Source of the DNA: Streptomyces sp. CB02056
GTDB lineage: Bacteria; Actinomycetota; Actinomycetes; Streptomycetales; Streptomycetaceae
Direction of reading: 5' to 3'
DNA: 64,000 nucleotides
NCBI RefSeq assembly: GCF_001905545.1
Contig: NZ_LIPD01000018.1
Span: 1 to 64,000, forward strand
The notes under the pieces are model-generated. The model was not told where the DNA came from. It ran no database searches and saw only the letters and a list, made by a program, of their open reading frames with translations. The number at the start of each line of letters is the position of its first letter. Positions within the stretch are counted from its first letter, which is position 1. Shown here piece after piece: positions 33,982-42,949 of the stretch. Position numbers and translations under genes: made by a program.

Positions 33982-34884
33982 GTGAGCACTTGTGCGACCG
34001 TGTCGCGTGAACTTTCGGAGCCGCTGGCCGCGACGGCGGCGGTGGCGAGCACCTGGCTGCTGGTGGAGCAGAACGGTCCGTGGGGCGCGAAGGCGCTGGG
34101 CGAGAGCCATCTGGACGCGGCGGTGGGGCGGGCGCTGGAGGCGGCCGCGGCCGGGACGGGCGTGCGGGTGGCGCTGATCCGGCGGCCCGGGCGGCACGCC
34201 GACTGCCTGCCGACCCCGCGCCACGAGGTGCTCGTGGCGCACACGGTGCCGGGCCGCGACTGGGTGCGCCGGGCGGCGGTGGCGGATCCGGCGGAGCTGC
34301 TGGGCCTGGACTTCGCGGCGCTGGGCGCCGGGGACCACACCGGCTTCGGTGCGGAGCACGTCGGCGGCCCGGTGGCCCTGGTGTGCACCAACGGGCGGCG
34401 GGACCGCTGCTGCGCGCTGCTGGGCCGTCCGCTCGCGGCGGAGCTGGCGGCGGCCGGGCACAGCGAGGTGTGGGAGGTCACCCACCTGGGCGGGCACCGC
34501 TTCTCCCCCACGATGCTGGTGCTGCCGTACGGCTACGCGTACGGGCGGCTGACGCCGGAGACCGCCAAGGAGGTGCTGGCGGCGACGGCGGCCGGGCACA
34601 CGGTGCCGGAGTGGTCGCGCGGCTGTTCGGGCTGGGAGCGTCCGGGCCAGGCGGCCGAGCACGCGGTGCGGCTGGCGACCGGCGAGACCGGGGTGGACGC
34701 GTTGACGCTCGTCCAGCGGCCGGACGGTGAGCGCCGCTGGCTGGTGACGGTGCTGCACCGGGACGGCCGGTCCTGGGAGGTGGACGTGATCGAGACGGTG
34801 AGCGAGCCGGCGCGTCCGGAGAGCTGCGGCAAGGCGGCGGGGACGCCGTCGCGGATGGACGTGCTGTCCGTACGAGGGCTCTGA
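33982..34884 (+). CDS. Sucrase/ferredoxin-like family protein
   Basis: A 300-residue protein of the sucraseferredoxin-like family (thioredoxin-like [2Fe-2S] fold), function uncertain. The central motif VCTNGRRDRCCALLGRPLA holds the first Cys and a Cys pair. The ending of the fold is EVTHLGGHRFSPTMLVLP, where His residues can ligate the cluster. An Arg/Cys-containing CSGWERPGQAAEHAV follows. The start is GTG 33982-33984. TAGCCT lies seven bases upstream, so the message may begin at the GTG itself (leaderless). It is 38 bases after the cassette and convergent with the ABC importer, with a hairpin terminator between. Confidence 0.88.
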   Translation: MSTCATVSRELSEPLAATAAVASTWLLVEQNGPWGAKALGESHLDAAVGRALEAAAAGTGVRVALIRRPGRHADCLPTPRHEVLVAHTVPGRDWVRRAAVADPAELLGLDFAALGAGDHTGFGAEHVGGPVALVCTNGRRDRCCALLGRPLAAELAAAGHSEVWEVTHLGGHRFSPTMLVLPYGYAYGRLTPETAKEVLAATAAGHTVPEWSRGCSGWERPGQAAEHAVRLATGETGVDALTLVQRPDGERRWLVTVLHRDGRSWEVDVIETVSEPARPESCGKAAGTPSRMDVLSVRGL

Positions 34885-34887
34885 CGC

Positions 34888-34929
34888 ACAGCGGCCCCGC
34901 GCCCGTGGGGGTGGGCGCGGGACCGCTGT
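34888..34929. terminator. Terminator sucrase-like / ABC importer
   Basis: A 17-bp stem with one mismatch (34888-34904 and 34913-34929, 8-base loop) lies just after the plus-strand stop and before the minus-strand stop at 34942; it can serve both directions. Confidence 0.8.
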
Positions 34930-34941
34930 CGGCGGCGGGGT

Positions 34942-36003
34942 TCAGCCGGCGGCCTTGGCGACGAACTCCGTGGTGTAGGTCTTCGCCAGGTCGATCGACC
35001 CCTCCTTGCCCTTCACGTCCGGGTGGAACGCGGCGAGCACCGAGAGCACCGTCTTCGGCCCGTCGGCCGGCATCACGCCGTCCGTGGTGAACATCGGCAG
35101 CGTCGCCTTGATCGCCGCCGCGTACTGCTCGGCGCCGCCCTGGGCGTAGTCGGCGGGCATCTTCGCGGCGATCTCCTCGGGGCTGTGGGTGGACATCCAC
35201 GTGAGGGTCTTCACGAAGGCGTTGGCGAGCTTCTGGGTGGTGTCCTTGTTCTTCTCCACCCAGTCGGTGTTCATGTACAGCGACGAGGACGGGTAGAGCC
35301 CGCCGAGCGCCTCGCGCGAGCCCTCGGGGGTGCGCATGTCGTAGAGGACCTTGCCGAGGCCCTTGTCCAGGACGGCGGCGACGGTCGGGTCGGTGGTCAT
35401 CCCGGCGTCGATGCTGCCCTGCTGGAGCGCGGCGATGAAGGTCTGGCCGGCGCCGACCGCGATCGGGCTGAACTCGCTGACGGCGGTGCCGTTCTTGACC
35501 GCGAGGTACTTGGTGAGGAAGTCGGTCGAGGAGCCGAGGCTGGTGACGCCGAGCTTCTTCCCCTTGAAGTCGGCGCCGGACCTGATCGCGTCGGCCTGCT
35601 TGCTGGAGACCACCTCGACCTCGCCGGGCGCCTGGGCGAACTGCACCACGGACTCGACCTTCTTGCCCTTGGCCTGGAGGTCGATGGTGTGGTCGTAGAA
35701 GCCGACGGCGCCCTGGACGTCCCCGGCGAGCAGCGCGGTGGTGGCGTTGACGCCGGCCGGTTCGGTCATCAGCTCGACGTTGACGCCGGCCTCGGCGAAG
35801 TAGCCGAGCCGCTGGGTGAGCATCGCGGGCAGGTAGATGACCTTGTCCAGGCCACCGACCATGATCTTGACCTTGGGTCCGTCGACCTGCTGCCCGGCGG
35901 GGGCGGCGACCGCGCCGTGTCCGGCGGTGGCGGCGTCGTTGGCGCAGGCGGAGAGCGGGAGGAGCAGGAGGGCGGCGAGGGCGGCGGCAGCCGTTCTGCG
36001 CAT
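34942..36003 (-). CDS. ABC transporter substrate-binding lipoprotein (NMT1/SsuA type)
   Basis: A 353-residue lipoprotein. The signal peptide MRRTAAAALAALLLLPLSAC ends in the lipobox LSAC, so the Cys at 20 is lipidated. The mature part has the NMT1/THI5-like fold of the SsuA/TauA/NrtA group (LDKVIYLPAMLTQRLGYFAE; VGFYDHTIDLQAKGK; LGVTSLGSSTDFLTKYLA; DAGMTTDPTVAAVLDKGLG). Relatives bind sulfonates, nitrate, thiamine precursors or aromatic compounds; no neighbour fixes the ligand. The start is ATG 36001-36003 with GAGAGG upstream. It is the last gene of a three-gene importer operon, 35 bases after the permease gene. Confidence 0.92.
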   Translation of the reverse strand: MRRTAAAALAALLLLPLSACANDAATAGHGAVAAPAGQQVDGPKVKIMVGGLDKVIYLPAMLTQRLGYFAEAGVNVELMTEPAGVNATTALLAGDVQGAVGFYDHTIDLQAKGKKVESVVQFAQAPGEVEVVSSKQADAIRSGADFKGKKLGVTSLGSSTDFLTKYLAVKNGTAVSEFSPIAVGAGQTFIAALQQGSIDAGMTTDPTVAAVLDKGLGKVLYDMRTPEGSREALGGLYPSSSLYMNTDWVEKNKDTTQKLANAFVKTLTWMSTHSPEEIAAKMPADYAQGGAEQYAAAIKATLPMFTTDGVMPADGPKTVLSVLAAFHPDVKGKEGSIDLAKTYTTEFVAKAAG

Positions 36004-36038
36004 GGGTAGGGGCCTCTCTTCGTACGGGCGGGGGAGGT

Positions 36039-36956
36039 TCAGCGGCCGTCGCCCGCGTCGGCGGGCTTCCAGCGGAACAGCTTCTTCTCGGCGAAGGTCA
36101 GCAGCCCCTCGGTGAGCAGCGCGACGACGGCGAGGATGGTCATGGCCGCGTACACACCGGCCGCGTTGAAGGTGCCCTGGGCGGCCGCGACGAGCAGGCC
36201 GAGGCCCTTGGTGGCGCCGATGTACTCGCCGACGATGGCGCCGATCAGCGCGAAGCCGAAGCTGACGTGCAGGCTGGTGAAGATCCAGGTGGTGGCGGCG
36301 GGGATGACCACCTGGAGGGTGACCCTGCGGTTGTCGGCGCCCAGGATGCGGGCGTTGGCGACGAGGTTGCGGTCCACCTCGCGGGCGCCCTGGAAGGCGT
36401 TGAAGAACACCGGGAAGAACACCAGCACCACCGCGGAGGCGACCTTGGAGGCCGGGCCGAGGCCGAACCAGATCAGGAAGATCGGCGCGAGCACGATCCG
36501 CGGGATCGCGTTGAGCACCTTGATGTACGGCCCGAACACGTCGGCCAGGAAGCGGATCCGGCCGAGCGCGATGCCCAGCAGCACGCCGCCGATGACGCCG
36601 ATCACCCAGCCGGCGAGGGCCTCGTACAGGGTGTAGCCGATCTGCTCGCCGAGCGAGCCCTGCGCGGTGCCGTGGGTGACCCACTGCCAGATCTGGTCCC
36701 AGATCCTCGACGGCTGGGAGAAGTTGAACGGGTCGATGACGTCGGTGCGGGCGCAGACCTCCCAGAGCCCGAGGAAGGCGAGCAGCACCGCGACCCGGGC
36801 GCCGTAGACGACCAACCGGCGGTTGCGGGCGGCCCGTTCGCGGGCCTCGGTCCTCGTCGTGACGGCCGGGGGCTTCCCGGCGCCGGCCGGCGCGGCTCCC
36901 GGCGCGGCTCCCGACACGGACTCGGGCACGGAATCGGACGCGGTCTCAAGCGGCAC
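36039..36956 (-). CDS. ABC transporter permease (SsuC/TauC type)
   Basis: A 305-residue inner-membrane permease of the taurine/nitrate/sulfonate group, with about six membrane segments (first: VVYGARVAVLLAFLGLWEV). The EAA-type coupling loop is seen as GAREVDRNLVANARILGADN, which contacts the ATPase. The N-terminal 45 residues are a hydrophilic Pro/Ala/Ser tail, longer than in most relatives. The start is GTG 36954-36956, inside the end of the ATPase gene (11-base overlap), so the two are translationally coupled. Confidence 0.92.
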   Translation of the reverse strand: MPLETASDSVPESVSGAAPGAAPAGAGKPPAVTTRTEARERAARNRRLVVYGARVAVLLAFLGLWEVCARTDVIDPFNFSQPSRIWDQIWQWVTHGTAQGSLGEQIGYTLYEALAGWVIGVIGGVLLGIALGRIRFLADVFGPYIKVLNAIPRIVLAPIFLIWFGLGPASKVASAVVLVFFPVFFNAFQGAREVDRNLVANARILGADNRRVTLQVVIPAATTWIFTSLHVSFGFALIGAIVGEYIGATKGLGLLVAAAQGTFNAAGVYAAMTILAVVALLTEGLLTFAEKKLFRWKPADAGDGR

Positions 36957-37755
36957 GACCCGCTCCTCTCTCCCGGGTGATGCGCACCTCTTCGCCGAGC
37001 GAGGCCCAGATCTCGCGGTACAGCTCGACGAACCTCGGTTCCAGCCGGACGGCCTCCACGGTGCGCGGGCGCGGCAGGTCGACGGTGAAGACCTCCTTGA
37101 CGGTGGCCGGTCCGGCCGTCATGACGACGACCCGGTCGGCGAGCGCGATGGCCTCGTCCAGGTCGTGGGTGACGAAGACGACCGACGAGCCGGTACCGGC
37201 CCACAGCTCCAGCAGCTGGTCCGACATCAGGGCCCGGGTCTGCACGTCCAGGGCCGAGAACGGCTCGTCCATCAGCAGGATCGCCGGGTCGTTGACGAAG
37301 GTCTGGGCGAGCGCGACGCGCTTGCGCATGCCACCGGACAGCTGGTGCGGGTAGCGGTCCTCGAAGGCGGCCAGGCCGACCCGGCCGAGCCAGTCCCGGG
37401 CCCGTTCCCTGGCCTCGGCGGCGGGCACGCCGCGGAAGCGCGGGCCGGCCATCACGTTGGACAGGACGGTGCGCCAGGGGAAGACGGCGTCCTGCTGGAA
37501 GACGAACCCGACCTTGGGGTCGATCCCGCGCACGGGCTCGCCGTACACCCGGACCTCGCCCTCGGTGGGCTCCTCCAGGCCGCTGACCAGGGTCAGCGTG
37601 GTGGACTTGCCGCAGCCGGTGGGGCCGACGACGGCGACGAACTCGCCCTGGGCGACGGTCAGATCGAGATCGCGGACGGCGGTGTGCAACGCCCCCGAGG
37701 GGGTGCGGAAGCGTTTGGTCGCGCCGGTCAGCTCGATCGCCGGGGTCTCGGTCAT
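36946..37755 (-). CDS. ABC transporter ATP-binding protein (SsuB/TauB type)
   Basis: A 269-residue ATPase with intact motifs: Walker A GPTGCGKST, Q-loop VFQQDAVFPW, signature LSGGMRKRVALAQ, Walker B ILLMDEPFSALD and switch His in VFVTHDLDEA. The VFPW after the Q-loop and the overall length fit the nitrate/sulfonate/taurine importers. The start is ATG 37753-37755 behind GGGAGG. It is the first gene of the operon ATPase-permease-binding protein, divergent from the CitA-type two-component system across 269 bases, which suggests that this system controls the importer. Confidence 0.94.
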   Translation of the reverse strand: MTETPAIELTGATKRFRTPSGALHTAVRDLDLTVAQGEFVAVVGPTGCGKSTTLTLVSGLEEPTEGEVRVYGEPVRGIDPKVGFVFQQDAVFPWRTVLSNVMAGPRFRGVPAAEARERARDWLGRVGLAAFEDRYPHQLSGGMRKRVALAQTFVNDPAILLMDEPFSALDVQTRALMSDQLLELWAGTGSSVVFVTHDLDEAIALADRVVVMTAGPATVKEVFTVDLPRPRTVEAVRLEPRFVELYREIWASLGEEVRITRERGAGRAA

Positions 37756-38024
37756 GCATTCCTCCCGGTTCTGTGCTTGCCCCGGAAAGGTAGGAGCGGG
37801 CCCGGCCCCGGCGGGAGCCTTCTTCGCGTAGTGCGACTTCTCCGCATAGAGGGGTGTTCTGCTCGTTTTGCTTGCGCTACAACTGCGGGGACGCGGCTGA
37901 CAGAAACAGCGCGGAAACATAGGGTGTCCCGACCCACCCCACCGGAGGCACCCCCACCCCGCCCCCGCTCCCATCCCCGCTCCCGGACATCCGATTCCCC
38001 CGCAGCCGCCGAGAGGAGGCCCGG

Positions 38025-39620
38025 ATGAAGCTCGCCCGCCGGCCCCGCCGGGTCTTCGCCCAACTGCTGCTGAGCCAGACCGTCGTCACCGTCGGTGTCA
38101 CCGCCGTGACCGCCGGGCTGTTCCTGGCCCCGGTCAGCAGCGAGCTGGACCACGACGCGATGCAGCGGGCGCTGTCGATCGCCCAGGCCACCGCCACCGA
38201 CGAGAACATCGCCCGGGCCGCCGCCGGCCGCGACGTGGTGGCCGCGCAGCGCAACGCCGAGCAGATCCGGCTGGCCACCGGCGCCAGCTTCGTCGTGGTC
38301 ACCGACCTGGACGGCATCCGGCTCTCGCACACCGACCCGGGCCGGATCGGCCAGCGGGTCAGCACCGACCCGGAGCCCGCCCTCAGCGGCCGCAGCGTCA
38401 CCGCCATCCAGCAGGGCACCCTGGGCCGCACCGCCCGGGGCAAGGTGCCGCTGCGGATGGCGGACGGCCGGATCGTCGGCGAGGTCTCGGTCGGCATCAG
38501 CGACGACTCGATCCGCCGCCGGCTGCTGAAGATGCTCACCGGCATCCTGCTGTGCGCGGGCGCCGGCCTCGCCGCCGGGACGCTCGCCACCCTCCTCCTG
38601 GCCCGCCGCCTCAAGCGCCGCACCCACAACATCGCGCTGGCCGACATCTCCGCGCTGCTGGTGGAGCGGGAGGCGATGCTGCACGGCATCCGCGAGGGCA
38701 TGGTGGCGCTGGACGAGCACGGCCGGATCCGGCTGGCCAACGACGAGGCGATCCGGCTGCTCGGCCTGCCCGAGGACTGCGCCGGCCGCCCGATCGGCGC
38801 GGTGCTGCCGCCGGGCCGGCTGGCGGACGTGCTCGCCGGGCGGATCGCCGGCGCCGACCTGCCGGCCGTACGGGACGACCGGGTGCTGGTGGTCAACCGG
38901 ACGGCCACGCCCGAGGGCGGCGCCGTGGTGACCCTGCGGGACCGCACCGAGCTGGAGTCGCTGGTCCGCGAGCTGGACACCACCCGCAGCCTGACCGAGG
39001 CACTGCGGGCCCAGGACCACGAGCACGCCAACCGGATGCACACCCTGCTGGGCCTGCTGGAACTGGGCCGCCACGAACAGGCGGTGGCGTTCATCTCGGA
39101 GCAGTCCGGCTCGCACGCGGTGGTCGCGGCGCGGATCGCCGAGCAGGTGCAGGACCCGCACGTGGCGGCGCTGCTGGCGGGCAAGAGCGCGGTGGCGGGC
39201 GAGCGCGGGGTGCGGCTGGCGCTGGCCCCGGCGGCGCACCTGCCGGACGCCGTGGTGGACGCCCGGGCGCTGGTGACGGTGCTCGGCAACCTGATCGACA
39301 ACGCGGTGGACGCGCTGGCCGCGGGCGGCGGGGGCCGGGTGGAGGTGAGCCTGGCGGCGGCCGGCCCGACGCTGCTGCTGCAGGTCGCGGACAGCGGCCC
39401 GGGCGTGCCGGAGGAGCTGCGCGAGCAGGTCTTCGAAGAGGGGTGGAGCAGCAAGGACGCGCCCGCGCACCGTCCGCGCGGGCTGGGGCTGGCGATGGTG
39501 CGGCGGCTGGTCGAACGGACCGGCGGCCGGATCGTGCTCGACACCGGGCCGCTCGGCGGCGCCCGGTTCACCGTCGAGCTGCCCGAGGCCCTGCTCACCA
39601 CCCAGCTCGTGGAGGCGTGA
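38025..39620 (+). CDS. CitA/DcuS-family sensor histidine kinase
   Basis: A 531-residue sensor. Membrane helix 1 is at about 13-37, and an extracytoplasmic PAS-like domain covers about 38-165 (VVVTDLDGIRLSHTDPGRIG is the family strand with the ligand loop). Helix 2 is at about 170-193, a cytoplasmic PAS at 215-315 (GIREGMVALDEHGRIRLAN), and the phospho-acceptor His332 in LRAQDHEHANRMHTLLG. The HATPase motifs are LGNLIDNAVDAL, DSGPGVPEEL and GLGLAMV. Relatives sense C4-dicarboxylates or citrate. The start is ATG 38025 behind GAGAGGAGG. It overlaps the regulator gene by one base (TGATG). Confidence 0.93.
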   Translation: MKLARRPRRVFAQLLLSQTVVTVGVTAVTAGLFLAPVSSELDHDAMQRALSIAQATATDENIARAAAGRDVVAAQRNAEQIRLATGASFVVVTDLDGIRLSHTDPGRIGQRVSTDPEPALSGRSVTAIQQGTLGRTARGKVPLRMADGRIVGEVSVGISDDSIRRRLLKMLTGILLCAGAGLAAGTLATLLLARRLKRRTHNIALADISALLVEREAMLHGIREGMVALDEHGRIRLANDEAIRLLGLPEDCAGRPIGAVLPPGRLADVLAGRIAGADLPAVRDDRVLVVNRTATPEGGAVVTLRDRTELESLVRELDTTRSLTEALRAQDHEHANRMHTLLGLLELGRHEQAVAFISEQSGSHAVVAARIAEQVQDPHVAALLAGKSAVAGERGVRLALAPAAHLPDAVVDARALVTVLGNLIDNAVDALAAGGGGRVEVSLAAAGPTLLLQVADSGPGVPEELREQVFEEGWSSKDAPAHRPRGLGLAMVRRLVERTGGRIVLDTGPLGGARFTVELPEALLTTQLVEA

Positions 39621-40306
39621 TGATCGACGTACTCGTGGTGGACGACGACTTCCGGGTCGCGGACGTGCACGCCGCCTACGTGGCCAAGGTCCCCGGCTTC
39701 CGGGTGACCGGCACCGCGCACTCGGCCGGGGAGGCACTGGCCGCCCTGGAGCGCCGACCGGTGGACCTGCTGCTGCTCGACCACCACCTGCCGGACGAGA
39801 CCGGCCTGGCCCTGGTGCGCCGGCTGCGGGAACGCCAGGTGGCCTGCGACGTGATGATGGTGACGGCCGCCCGGGACGTGTCGACGGTGCACGCCGCGAT
39901 GCAGCACGGCGCGCTCCAGTACCTGGTCAAGCCGTTCACCTTCGCCGGGCTGCGGGAGAAGCTGGTGGCGTACGCGCAGCTGCGGCACGCGCTCGCCGCC
40001 CCGGCCCGGGAGGCCGGCCAGGACGAGGTGGACCGGCTGTTCGCGACCCTGCGCAGCGCCGCCGCCCCGGCCGGGCCGCTTCCCAAGGGCCACTCGGCGC
40101 CCACCACCGACCTGGTGATGGGCGTCCTGCGCCGGGCCGGCCGGCCGCTCTCCGCCCAGGAGGTCGCCGACGCCACCGGGCTGAGCCGCTCCACCGCGCA
40201 GCGCTACCTCAAGCAGCTGGAGCGGGACAACCGGCTGCGGCTGACCCTGCGGTACGGCGACACCGGCCGCCCGGAGCACCGCTACGGCCTGGCAGCCCGG
40301 GCGTAG
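39620..40306 (+). CDS. CitB/DcuR-family response regulator
   Basis: A 228-residue regulator paired with the upstream kinase. The receiver has DDD (8-10), phospho-acceptor Asp54 in DLLLLDHHLPDETG, the Thr of MVTAARD and the Lys of LVKPFTF. The C-terminal winged helix-turn-helix is GRPLSAQEVADATGLSRSTA followed by QRYLKQLERDNRL, typical of CitB/DctR regulators. The likely targets are the divergent ABC importer and/or the acetate symporter gene that follows convergently. The ATG shares its A with the kinase stop. A 15-bp hairpin terminator follows. Confidence 0.93.
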   Translation: MIDVLVVDDDFRVADVHAAYVAKVPGFRVTGTAHSAGEALAALERRPVDLLLLDHHLPDETGLALVRRLRERQVACDVMMVTAARDVSTVHAAMQHGALQYLVKPFTFAGLREKLVAYAQLRHALAAPAREAGQDEVDRLFATLRSAAAPAGPLPKGHSAPTTDLVMGVLRRAGRPLSAQEVADATGLSRSTAQRYLKQLERDNRLRLTLRYGDTGRPEHRYGLAARA

Positions 40307-40351
40307 CCGCTCCGGTCAGGGCCGATGACCGCCGGACCGGGCCCGGACAGG

Positions 40352-40389
40352 GGGGAACCCCGGCGGCCCCAGGCCCGCCGGGGTTCCCC
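40352..40389. terminator. Terminator regulator / acetate symporter
   Basis: A perfect 15-bp inverted repeat (40352-40366 and 40375-40389, 8-base loop) sits between convergent genes and can stop both. Confidence 0.85.
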
Positions 40390-40401
40390 GGGCGCGACGG
40401 C

Positions 40402-42183
40402 TCAGGCCGCGCCCGCACCGGTGAGAGCACGTACCTCCAGCTCGGCGAACCGGTCCGGGTCAGCGGGCTCGGACGAGGTGACCGTCCCGAGCCACCCGGC
40501 GAGGAAGCCGAGCGGGATGGAGACGAGGCCCGGGTTCTCCAGCGGGAACCAGTGGAAGTCGAGGCCGGGGAAGAGCGCCTCGTGGGAGCCGGACACCACC
40601 GGCGAGAAGAACACCAGCACGATCGCCGGGACCAGCCCGCCGTACACCGCCCAGACCGCGCCGCGGGCGGTGAACCGCGACCAGAACAGGCTGTACAGCA
40701 GCACCGGCAGGTTCGACGAGGCCGCGACGGCGAAGGCCAGGCCGACCAGGAAGGCGACGTTCAGCTGCTGGGCGAAGAGGCTGATCACGATCGCCGTCGC
40801 ACCGATCCCGGCGGCGGCGAACCGGGCGACCACCACCTCCTGCTGCTCGCTGATCCCGGACACCGACTCCTCCGACCGGGAGGCCGGGACGGTCTCGCCC
40901 CGACGACGGCGGCCGCGACCGTTCTTCGCCTGCTCGCGGGCGGGCCGGGCGCGCCAGGCGCCGGCCCAGACGTCGTGGGCGAAGGCCGCCGAGGAGGCCA
41001 GGGTGAGCCCGGCGACCACGGCGAGGATGGTGGCGAAGGCGATCGCCGAGATCAGGGCGAACAGCACCACCCCGCCGGTGCTGCCGTTGCCGCCGCCGAG
41101 CACCAGGGCGAGCAGCGGAACGGCGGTGTTCCCGGCCGAGTTGGCGTGCCGCACCTCGGCCGAGCCGATCAGCGCGGTGGCGCCGAGGCCGAGCACGATG
41201 GCCATCAGGTAGAAGCTGCCGACCAGGCCGATCGCCCACATCGTGGAGCGGCGGGCGGCCCGCGCGGTGGGCACCGTGTAGAAGCGGGACAGGATGTGCG
41301 GCAGGCCCGCGGTGCCGAGCACCAGGGCGAGGCCGAGGCTGACGAAGTCCAGCCGGCTGGTGAGGCTGCCGCCGTACTTGAGCCCGGGCTCCAGGTAGCG
41401 GTGCCCGGCACCGCTGTGGTCGGCGGCCTGGCGCATCAGCTCGCCGAGGTCCCCGTGGAAGCGGACCACCAGCAGCACCGTCAGCAGCACCGAACCGCCG
41501 GTCAGTAGGAAGGCCTTGATGATCTGGATCCAGGTGGTGGCCCGCATCCCGCCGATGGTGACGTAGACGATCATCAGGGCGCCGACCGCGATGATGGTCC
41601 AGGTGCGGGCGTGCGGGCTGCCGGTGCCGAGCAGCAGGGCGACCAGCGAACCGGCGCCGACCATCTGGGCCACCAGGTAGAGCAGGGTGACCACGACGCT
41701 GGCGCCGCCGGCCGCGGCGCGCACCTTGCGGCGGCGCAGCCGCAGCGCGAGCACGTCGGCGAGGGTGTACCGGCCGGCGTTGCGGACGAGCTCGGCGACC
41801 AGCATCAGCACGACCAGCCAGGCGACCAGGAAGCCGATGCTGTAGAGCACGCCGTCGTAGCCGTAGAGCGCGATCAGCCCGGCGACGCCCAGGAAGGAGG
41901 CCGCGGACAGGTAGTCGCCGGAGAGCGCGAAGCCGTTCTGCAGCGGGGTGAAGTCGCGGCCGCCGGCGAAGAAGTCCTCGGCGGCGTTGCCCTGGCGGCC
42001 GACCCAGAGGGTGACCCCCAGGGTGACCAGGACGACGACGGCGAACAGCGCGATGGCGAGCGAGTGGTGGTCGCCGGTGGGGGCGACCGGGGGCGGGGTG
42101 GCGGTCGACACCACGGTCCGCGCGGCGGTCCTCACGGCGGCCACGGCCGCGTCGGTGGGCACGGTGGCCATCAGGGTCGTCAT
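40402..42183 (-). CDS. actP: Cation/acetate symporter
   Basis: A 593-residue sodium:solute symporter (SSS) family protein of the ActP group, taking up acetate and other short carboxylates with a cation. It has about 13-14 membrane segments. SSS features: AAEDFFAGGRDFTPLQNGFA and LSGDYLSAASFLGVAG before and in helix 2, and TAGLPHILSRFYTVPTARAA in the middle. The C-terminal 45 residues are hydrophilic. A charged loop with GRGRRRRGETVPASRSEES interrupts the second half. The start is ATG 42181-42183, overlapping the stop of the DUF485 gene by four bases, the standard ActP arrangement. Confidence 0.93.
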   Translation of the reverse strand: MTTLMATVPTDAAVAAVRTAARTVVSTATPPPVAPTGDHHSLAIALFAVVVLVTLGVTLWVGRQGNAAEDFFAGGRDFTPLQNGFALSGDYLSAASFLGVAGLIALYGYDGVLYSIGFLVAWLVVLMLVAELVRNAGRYTLADVLALRLRRRKVRAAAGGASVVVTLLYLVAQMVGAGSLVALLLGTGSPHARTWTIIAVGALMIVYVTIGGMRATTWIQIIKAFLLTGGSVLLTVLLVVRFHGDLGELMRQAADHSGAGHRYLEPGLKYGGSLTSRLDFVSLGLALVLGTAGLPHILSRFYTVPTARAARRSTMWAIGLVGSFYLMAIVLGLGATALIGSAEVRHANSAGNTAVPLLALVLGGGNGSTGGVVLFALISAIAFATILAVVAGLTLASSAAFAHDVWAGAWRARPAREQAKNGRGRRRRGETVPASRSEESVSGISEQQEVVVARFAAAGIGATAIVISLFAQQLNVAFLVGLAFAVAASSNLPVLLYSLFWSRFTARGAVWAVYGGLVPAIVLVFFSPVVSGSHEALFPGLDFHWFPLENPGLVSIPLGFLAGWLGTVTSSEPADPDRFAELEVRALTGAGAA

Positions 42184-42824
42184 CGCAGCTGGTCCTGGGT
42201 GTCCCAGCGCAGGCCCAGGGCGGCGCGGTCGCGCTTGGTCCGGGCGTTGCGGGCGTAGAGCCAGGCGAGCAGGAAGGTCGAGGCGAACTGCAGAAGTCCC
42301 AGCAGCCAGGCCACGTTGAGCGGGCCGGCCACCGCGCGGCGCATCAGGTCGGGGGCACCGGCCTGGGCGGCGACATACAGCAGGTACCAGGCGAGGAAGC
42401 CGCCGGTGATGGGGAAGACGAAGGTCCGGTAGCTGCGGCGGATCTGCCGGAAGGCCGCGCTGGCCTGGACCTCCCGGTAGACCTCGGTCCGGTCGGCGAC
42501 CGGTTCCTCGTCCCGTGGCGCGAGGGACCCGAGGGGTGCGTGCGGTGCGGCCGGGGCCGCTTGGTCGACGGGGGTGCTCTGGGCGAACGGCTCGACGGCG
42601 GGCCCGTGGATCGGTGCGCCGACGGCCACAGGCTCGCCGACTGCCTCTGCCGACCGGTCCGGACGGGTGTGCTCCGTACGGATGGGGCCCGACTGCGCCG
42701 GTACCGCCGACCGGCGGTGCGCAGCCGATGGCTCGGCGGGCTCAACGGGGGTGCCGGCGGCCGGAGCGGCCCACCAGTCGAATCGCTGCCCCTGGCCGGG
42801 GCTGCTCGTCTGCTGCTGTGGCAC
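42180..42824 (-). CDS. DUF485 membrane protein (ActP partner)
   Basis: A 214-residue protein. The C-terminal 100 residues are the DUF485 domain (YREVQASAAFRQIRRSYRTF, then helices VFPITGGFLAWYLLYVAAQA and VAWLLGLLQFASTFLLAWLY), found next to ActP symporters and thought to assist them (YjcH in E. coli). The first 110 residues are a long Pro/Ala/Glu-rich hydrophilic extension not present in E. coli YjcH (104 residues). The start is GTG 42822-42824 behind CAGGAG. Its stop overlaps the symporter start by four bases. Confidence 0.9.
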   Translation of the reverse strand: MPQQQTSSPGQGQRFDWWAAPAAGTPVEPAEPSAAHRRSAVPAQSGPIRTEHTRPDRSAEAVGEPVAVGAPIHGPAVEPFAQSTPVDQAAPAAPHAPLGSLAPRDEEPVADRTEVYREVQASAAFRQIRRSYRTFVFPITGGFLAWYLLYVAAQAGAPDLMRRAVAGPLNVAWLLGLLQFASTFLLAWLYARNARTKRDRAALGLRWDTQDQLR

Positions 42825-42949
42825 TGATGCTCCTGGACGGCCGGATGTTCTGACCCGAACCATGATGGCGGCCCTAGGACAACGCCTCTGACCATCGCAG
42901 ATACGTTCACTCGATGAGGTGATCGATCATCCGACAGACACTCATCGGA

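Noticed and set aside
33966-33984. Second iron box before the sucrase/ferredoxin-like gene
   Set aside because: Only 11 of 19 positions match; the TAGCCT part is better explained as a -10 element.
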